A DNA stretch of 10,457 nt from an uncultured Bacteroidota bacterium (GTDB lineage: Bacteria > Bacteroidota > Bacteroidia > Chitinophagales > Chitinophagaceae). The translations under genes were made by a program, and so were the position numbers. The stretch is from positions 1-10,457 of the forward strand of contig CAMLEX010000111.1 of the NCBI GenBank assembly GCA_946479055.1, in the 5' to 3' direction. The notes beneath the pieces were generated by a model that worked only from the letters and a program-made list of their open reading frames with translations, had not been told where the DNA came from and ran no database searches. Every line of letters starts with the position of its first letter. The first letter of the stretch is position 1. Positions 7,634-10,457 of this stretch are shown here, piece after piece.

Positions 7634-8584
7634 TTAAAGATTTCTTACCACATTCGCTACCATCAACGGTCGGCCCAATGTATAGTAATGCAAAACCGGC
7701 ACACCGTTTTTCTTCAGGTCTCTTGACTGATCAAGCAGCCACTCTTCACCCACTTTTTCTACATCTTCATCTGTTTTACATTTCAGTATTTCATTAGAAA
7801 GATCAGAAGGGAGATCAATATGGAATGTTTTTGGCAAAACGGTTAATTGTTTCTTACTATAGATGGGTTTCAGCCCGGGGATAATCGGAACAGTAATTCC
7901 CGCATCGCGACAGGCATCTACGAATGCATAATATTTTGCATTATCAAAAAACATCTGCGTAACAATATAGTCAGCGCCACCTTCTACTTTAGCTTTCAGG
8001 TAACGCAGATCAGTTTGCATATTTGGCGCCTCAAAATGTTTTTCGGGATAGCCTGCTACGCCGATACAAAATGTAGTCTTATTGGTAGCTTTCAGATCTT
8101 CTTCCAGGTAAATTCCTGAATTCAGGTTCACCACCTGTTTCAGCAGGTCACTGGCATATTTATGTCCACCGGGTTCAGGTTCAAATGATGTTTCATTCTT
8201 TGCCGCATCTCCCCGTAATACCAATACATTATCTATGCCGAGATATTGGAGATTAAGTAATGCATCTTCTGTATCATTGATGCTGAACCCACCGCAGATA
8301 AGATGCGGCACGGTATCTACATTATATTTATTCATAATAGCCGCGCAAATGCTTTCCGTACCCGGTCTTTTACGAACAATCACTTTTTCAAAACTGCCAT
8401 CCATTCTTTTTTTAAACACATGTTCGCTGCGATGATACGTAACATTTATATACGAAGGCTTGAATTCCATCAGCGGGTCAAGATGTTTATATAATGCTTC
8501 AATACCTTTTCCTTTCAGGGGCGGCAGCACTTCAAATGAGATCAGCGTTTCTTTAGCATCGTTAATATGGTCAATTATTTTCAT
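7634..8584 (-). CDS. metF: 5,10-methylenetetrahydrofolate reductase
   Basis: 316 aa FAD-dependent TIM-barrel enzyme that reduces 5,10-methylene-THF to 5-methyl-THF, the methyl donor for methionine synthesis. Visible motifs (numbered from this start): SFEVLPP with Glu18, corresponding to the catalytic Glu28 of E. coli MetF; VPHLICGGFS; VLVLRGD with Asp126; GVAGYPEKH (175-183); VTQMFFD with Gln210; and VPIIPGLKP. All folate/FAD residues of the family are present. The reading frame is open upstream to an ATG at 8632, but homologues begin with MK-I-DHI-like sequence as at 8584. The extra 16 residues (starting MNWPGSTRLL) overlap a hairpin, so the inner start is chosen. It is divergent from lptB and convergent with the PPIase gene. 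Without the eukaryotic regulatory extension it should not be SAM-inhibited in the mammalian way (family knowledge). No metH or other methionine gene is adjacent. Confidence 0.95.
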   Translation of the reverse strand: MKIIDHINDAKETLISFEVLPPLKGKGIEALYKHLDPLMEFKPSYINVTYHRSEHVFKKRMDGSFEKVIVRKRPGTESICAAIMNKYNVDTVPHLICGGFSINDTEDALLNLQYLGIDNVLVLRGDAAKNETSFEPEPGGHKYASDLLKQVVNLNSGIYLEEDLKATNKTTFCIGVAGYPEKHFEAPNMQTDLRYLKAKVEGGADYIVTQMFFDNAKYYAFVDACRDAGITVPIIPGLKPIYSKKQLTVLPKTFHIDLPSDLSNEILKCKTDEDVEKVGEEWLLDQSRDLKKNGVPVLHYYTLGRPLMVANVVRNL

Positions 8585-8607
8585 CAGTTCATTAGTATTA
8601 TTTAATA

Positions 8608-8624
8608 GCCGGGTCGATCCCGGC
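8608..8624 (-). other. Small GC-rich hairpin in the metF leader
   Basis: GCCGGG (8608-8613) and CCCGGC (8619-8624) form a perfect 6-bp stem with a 5-nt loop, in an otherwise AT-rich leader 24 nt before the chosen metF start. It could affect translation or mRNA stability. I could not match it to a known SAM riboswitch fold, and so make no such claim. Confidence 0.35.
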
Positions 8625-8639
8625 CAATTCATTGGGGTG

Positions 8640-8647
8640 CAAAGCTA
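8640..8647 (-). promoter_or_regulatory. Probable -7 promoter box (TAGCTTTG) of metF
   Basis: TAGCTTTG on the minus strand exactly fits TAnnTTTG and continues TAGCTTTGCACC, close to the rlmD box. A start site some 5 nt further on would give a leader of about 50 nt to the ATG at 8584, carrying the GC-rich hairpin. No -33 TTG is seen at normal spacing. Confidence 0.45.
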
Positions 8648-8660
8648 ATACAGAAAGGCT

Positions 8661-8766
8661 AAAAGAGTTTAAAAGTTTAAGGAGTTCAAGAGGTTGAAAA
8701 TGTTTGCCGAACCATTTAAACCTGTTAAACCTTTGGAACTTCTTGAAGGGCTGGAACTCAAACCTT
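8661..8766. repeat. Imperfect palindrome of degenerate GTTTAA/GTTCAAG-like units
   Basis: The metF-lptB intergenic region holds short related units in tandem (GAGTTTA, AAGTTTA, GGAGTTCA, AGAGGTTGA) followed by their approximate complements (TTTAAACC, TTAAACC, GGAACTTCTTGA, GGAACTCAAACC). Left arm 8675-8700 pairs imperfectly with 8721-8747: about 70 percent identity by eye, higher with G-U pairs. The repeat character argues that the ATG at 8694, inside it, is not the real lptB start. Confidence 0.55.
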
Positions 8767-8773
8767 ATTTTTG
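8743..8773 (+). promoter_or_regulatory. Promoter of lptB (TTG-N20-TATTTTTG)
   Basis: TTG at 8743-8745, a 20-nt spacer and TATTTTTG at 8766-8773 together fit the Bacteroidota -33/-7 promoter (TTG, then TAnnTTTG). The ATG at 8781 follows only 7 nt after the box, so the transcript would start at or within a few bases of the start codon. The -33 TTG lies inside the right arm of the palindrome. Confidence 0.55.
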
Positions 8774-8780
8774 CGTCCTT

Positions 8781-9596
8781 ATGTCCCTAAGTATATATGC
8801 CAAAAACCTGGTTAAGCGATATGGCAGCCGAACGGTTGTTAATCATGTTTCGTTTGAGGTAAACCAGGGAGAGATCGTAGGTTTGTTGGGTCCGAATGGC
8901 GCCGGTAAAACCACTTCCTTTTACCAGGTAGTGGGTTTGGTAAGACCTGATGAAGGTGATGTTTTTTTGAATGAAGAAAACATTACGTCATTGGCTATGT
9001 ACAAGCGGGCCAAAATGGGGATTGGCTATCTGCCACAGGAAGCTTCAGTTTTCAGAAAGCTGAGTGTGGAAGATAATATTTCTGCCGTGCTTGAAATGAC
9101 AGACCTCTCCAAACAGGAACAAAAAGTGAAACTGGAATCGTTGCTCGATGAATTCCGGCTTCATCATGTACGCAAAAGTAATGGTGATGTACTGAGTGGC
9201 GGTGAAAGGCGCCGTACAGAAATAGCAAGAGCATTAGCTGTTGATCCAAAATTTATTTTATTGGATGAGCCATTTGCCGGTATAGACCCCATCGCTGTTG
9301 AAGACATCCAGGCAATTGTTGCTAAATTAAAATACAAAAACATCGGAATCCTCATTACCGATCACAATGTAACAGAAACACTTTCCATTTGCGACAGAGC
9401 TTACCTGCTTATAGATGGAAAGATCTTCAAACACGGCACTGCTGAACAATTAGCAGATGACGAACAGGTAAGAAAATTATATCTCGGACGCAATTTTGAA
9501 TTAAAGCGCAAAGATTACCTGCATGAGGAAGCCATAAAAGCTGCAAACATTACGAATTCAGAGAACTCATTAGCGGACAATAATGCCTTATCTTAA
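8781..9596 (+). CDS. lptB: LPS export ABC transporter ATP-binding protein
   Basis: 271 aa cytoplasmic ABC ATPase that, with LptF/LptG, drives extraction of lipopolysaccharide from the inner membrane to the Lpt bridge (family knowledge). Motifs from this start: Walker [10 protein letters not shown] (37-45), Q-loop YLPQEASVF with Gln86, signature LSGGERRR (138-145), Walker B FILLDEP (158-164) and the switch histidine His195 in [23 protein letters not shown] and DHNV are hallmarks of LptB rather than of general importers. An extended C-terminal tail (about 240-271, polar, ending [13 protein letters not shown]) goes beyond the roughly 240 residues of E. coli LptB. The frame is open to an ATG at 8694, adding 29 residues, but those are encoded by the intergenic palindrome and promoter; [17 protein letters not shown] is the normal family start. 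lptF/G/C/A are not in this window. Confidence 0.93.
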   Translation: MSLSIYAKNLVKRYGSRTVVNHVSFEVNQGEIVGLLGPNGAGKTTSFYQVVGLVRPDEGDVFLNEENITSLAMYKRAKMGIGYLPQEASVFRKLSVEDNISAVLEMTDLSKQEQKVKLESLLDEFRLHHVRKSNGDVLSGGERRRTEIARALAVDPKFILLDEPFAGIDPIAVEDIQAIVAKLKYKNIGILITDHNVTETLSICDRAYLLIDGKIFKHGTAEQLADDEQVRKLYLGRNFELKRKDYLHEEAIKAANITNSENSLADNNALS

Positions 9597-9614
9597 TTGT
9601 TTGTAACTTAGAGT

Positions 9615-9748
9615 ATGCCCATAAACATCGATGATAAAAACTTCCTAATGACGAAAAGCTCATAATAATTGATGAGCTATGGGAAAGTATGGACCAGGAT
9701 ATAATCAATGAAACTCTCCAATCTGACTCGAAGCCTCTGTTAGCATAA
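9615..9748 (+). pseudogene. Remnant of an addiction-module antitoxin (frameshifted, truncated)
   Basis: Starting at ATG 9615, MPINIDDK leads into an A5 run (9636-9640), after which the frame ends early. In another frame the sequence continues KLPNDEKLIIIDELWESMDQ and runs to TAA at 9746-9748. EKLxxIDELWESM is the typical core of small antitoxins that pair with RelE/ParE toxins. One missing base in the A-run reconnects the halves. The usual C-terminal half of the roughly 70-residue antitoxin (toxin-binding part) is absent. It begins 18 bp after lptB. A non-functional relic is most likely. Confidence 0.6.
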
Positions 9749-9755
9749 TAAATAC

Positions 9756-9890
9756 ATGCGGATACGAAAGCATCGTCTCCCTAATTTCCCTTATGATATT
9801 TTTTATCTGATTGAAAAATCAGAAATCAGGATCATAGCTGTCATACATTCATCAAGATCTTCCCGCTTTGTTAAAAGAAGACTTAGATAG
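9756..9890 (+). pseudogene. Remnant of a RelE/ParE-family toxin (C-terminal part only)
   Basis: A 44-codon open frame from ATG 9756 to TAG 9888-9890. It encodes RKHRLPNFPYDIFYLIEKSE then IRIIAVIHSSRSSR and FVKRRLR. This matches the end of RelE/ParE-superfamily toxins, which have the pattern R-FPY-I-Y-IE, I-AV-H--R-P. Such toxins are usually about 90-100 residues, so the first half is missing. Only 7 bp separate it from the antitoxin remnant, so one deletion could have removed the antitoxin C-terminus and the toxin N-terminus together. The ATG is probably an internal codon of the ancestral gene. Toxicity is not expected. Confidence 0.6.
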
Positions 9891-9909
9891 TTTAATGTAA
9901 TTTCTTCTT

Positions 9910-9917
9910 TATCTTGC
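9910..9917 (+). promoter_or_regulatory. Weak candidate -7 box (TATCTTGC) of the GH3-family gene
   Basis: TATCTTGC lies 8 nt before the ATG at 9926. It resembles TAnnTTTG with one T missing. Position and context fit the other promoters in this window, but the match is imperfect. Confidence 0.2.
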
Positions 9918-9925
9918 CGACAGCA

Positions 9926-10457
9926 ATGAGTCTTCTCAGCCCCGCCATATCATCATTAGCCCGTATGCGTTTCTGGCGCATCGAAGCCTGGAAAAATAAT
10001 CCACTGAATGCTCAGCGTGAAGTGTTGCAGGACCTGGTAACATCTGCACAATACACCGAGTTCGGGAGAAAATATAATTTTCATGAGCTATTTAATGTAA
10101 AAGCATTCAAGCAGGCTGTACCCGTTCATGAATATGAAGATCTGAAGCCTTATATAGAACGGATCATGCAGGGTGAACAAAATATTTTATGGAATACCTC
10201 GATTTATTGGTTTGCCAAAAGCAGCGGCACTACCAGTGATAAAAGTAAATTCATTCCGATCAGCGAAGAAAGCCTGGAAGAATGTCATTTTAAAGCCGCT
10301 AAAGATGTACTGACTTTATATTATAATTTCAATCCTGATTCCGCATTACTTACTGGTAAAGGGTTGGTGCTTGGTGGAAGCCACAATATTAACCCGATGA
10401 ATACGGAGGCGCAATATGGGGATCTTAGCGCCGTGTTGCTACAAAACACTCCTTTCT
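9926..10457 (+). CDS. GH3 auxin-responsive promoter family protein (N-terminal part)
   Basis: Partial gene; 177 codons are visible before the right edge, while full-length bacterial GH3 proteins are about 500 residues. The GH3 fold is an ANL-type acyl-adenylating enzyme that in plants conjugates amino acids to jasmonate or auxin; the substrate of bacterial members is generally unknown. Visible marks: an N-terminal helical region with FWRIEAWKNNPLNAQREVLQ, then VHEYEDLKPYIERIMQGEQN, and the nucleotide-binding loop FAKSSGTTSDKSKFIPIS (96-113), the P-loop-like motif of this family. LVLGGSHNIN follows at 148-157. The ATG at 9926 gives the usual N-terminus MSLLSPAISSLARMRFW. It is separated from lptB by the toxin-antitoxin relic and so is probably transcribed alone. 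Confidence 0.9.
   Translation, partial: MSLLSPAISSLARMRFWRIEAWKNNPLNAQREVLQDLVTSAQYTEFGRKYNFHELFNVKAFKQAVPVHEYEDLKPYIERIMQGEQNILWNTSIYWFAKSSGTTSDKSKFIPISEESLEECHFKAAKDVLTLYYNFNPDSALLTGKGLVLGGSHNINPMNTEAQYGDLSAVLLQNTPF

Noticed and set aside
8608..8624. SAM or other methionine-related riboswitch before metF
   Set aside because: Only one short stem is present; the leader is too short and lacks the multi-helix or pseudoknot pattern of known SAM riboswitches.
8585..8632. A 16-codon N-terminal extension of metF from the ATG at 8632
   Set aside because: It overlaps a GC-rich hairpin and precedes the conserved MKIIDHI-type start at 8584. Not fully excluded, because a promoter box sits 7 nt upstream of 8632.
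8694..8780. A 29-codon N-terminal extension of lptB from the ATG at 8694
   Set aside because: It is encoded by the degenerate palindrome and overlaps the TTG-N20-TATTTTTG promoter; the protein [20 protein letters not shown] has no ABC-family counterpart, while [17 protein letters not shown] at 8781 is the normal start.
1..10457. CRISPR array, tRNA/rRNA, insertion sequence or prophage
   Set aside because: No regularly spaced direct repeats, cloverleaf-like segments, transposase motifs or phage genes were seen in either strand.

Overview
The window looks like chromosomal DNA of a Bacteroidota bacterium, most plausibly a member of the Chitinophagaceae/Chitinophagales (inference from protein style). 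Supporting signs are TAnnTTTG-type promoter boxes, the absence of Shine-Dalgarno sequences, a signal-peptide TlpA-like protein with a DUF4369-like N-terminus, a rhomboid with the C-terminal helical tail seen in this phylum, and a bacterial GH3-family protein. There is no CRISPR array, tRNA, rRNA, insertion sequence or phage gene.

Left part, minus strand (1-3859). Reading in the direction of transcription: an RlmD-type 23S rRNA m5U methyltransferase (GTG start at 3859), two consecutive rhomboid intramembrane serine proteases (238 and 310 aa), and the 5' part of a membrane-anchored endonuclease/exonuclease/phosphatase (EEP) protein that leaves the window at base 1. The EEP gene appears to carry a one-base frameshift in an A-run near its start. 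A hairpin lies between the two rhomboid genes.

Middle, plus strand (4030-7481). Two secreted envelope proteins sit 68 bp apart and probably form an operon: a thioredoxin-fold TlpA-like protein (CGHC active site) and a SurA-like peptidyl-prolyl isomerase with two parvulin domains. They suit periplasmic thiol and folding quality control. A strong bidirectional hairpin terminator (15-bp perfect stem) separates them from the convergent metF.

Right part (7634-10457). metF (methylenetetrahydrofolate reductase, minus) and lptB (LPS-export ATPase, plus) diverge from a region that holds promoters for both and an imperfect palindrome made of degenerate GTTTAA/GTTCAAG-like units. The long ORF starts of both genes run into this region and are probably too early; family N-termini favour 8584 (metF) and 8781 (lptB). 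The 329 bp after lptB hold the decayed remains of a small toxin-antitoxin pair: an antitoxin N-terminus with a frameshift and a RelE/ParE-like toxin C-terminus. A GH3-family acyl-adenylate-type protein starts at 9926 and runs off the right edge.

Most genes are ordinary core housekeeping. The parts that merit a second look are the toxin-antitoxin relic, the EEP frameshift, the promoter boxes placed only 4-7 nt from start codons, and the two intergenic palindromic repeat regions. I found no convincing undescribed multi-gene system.
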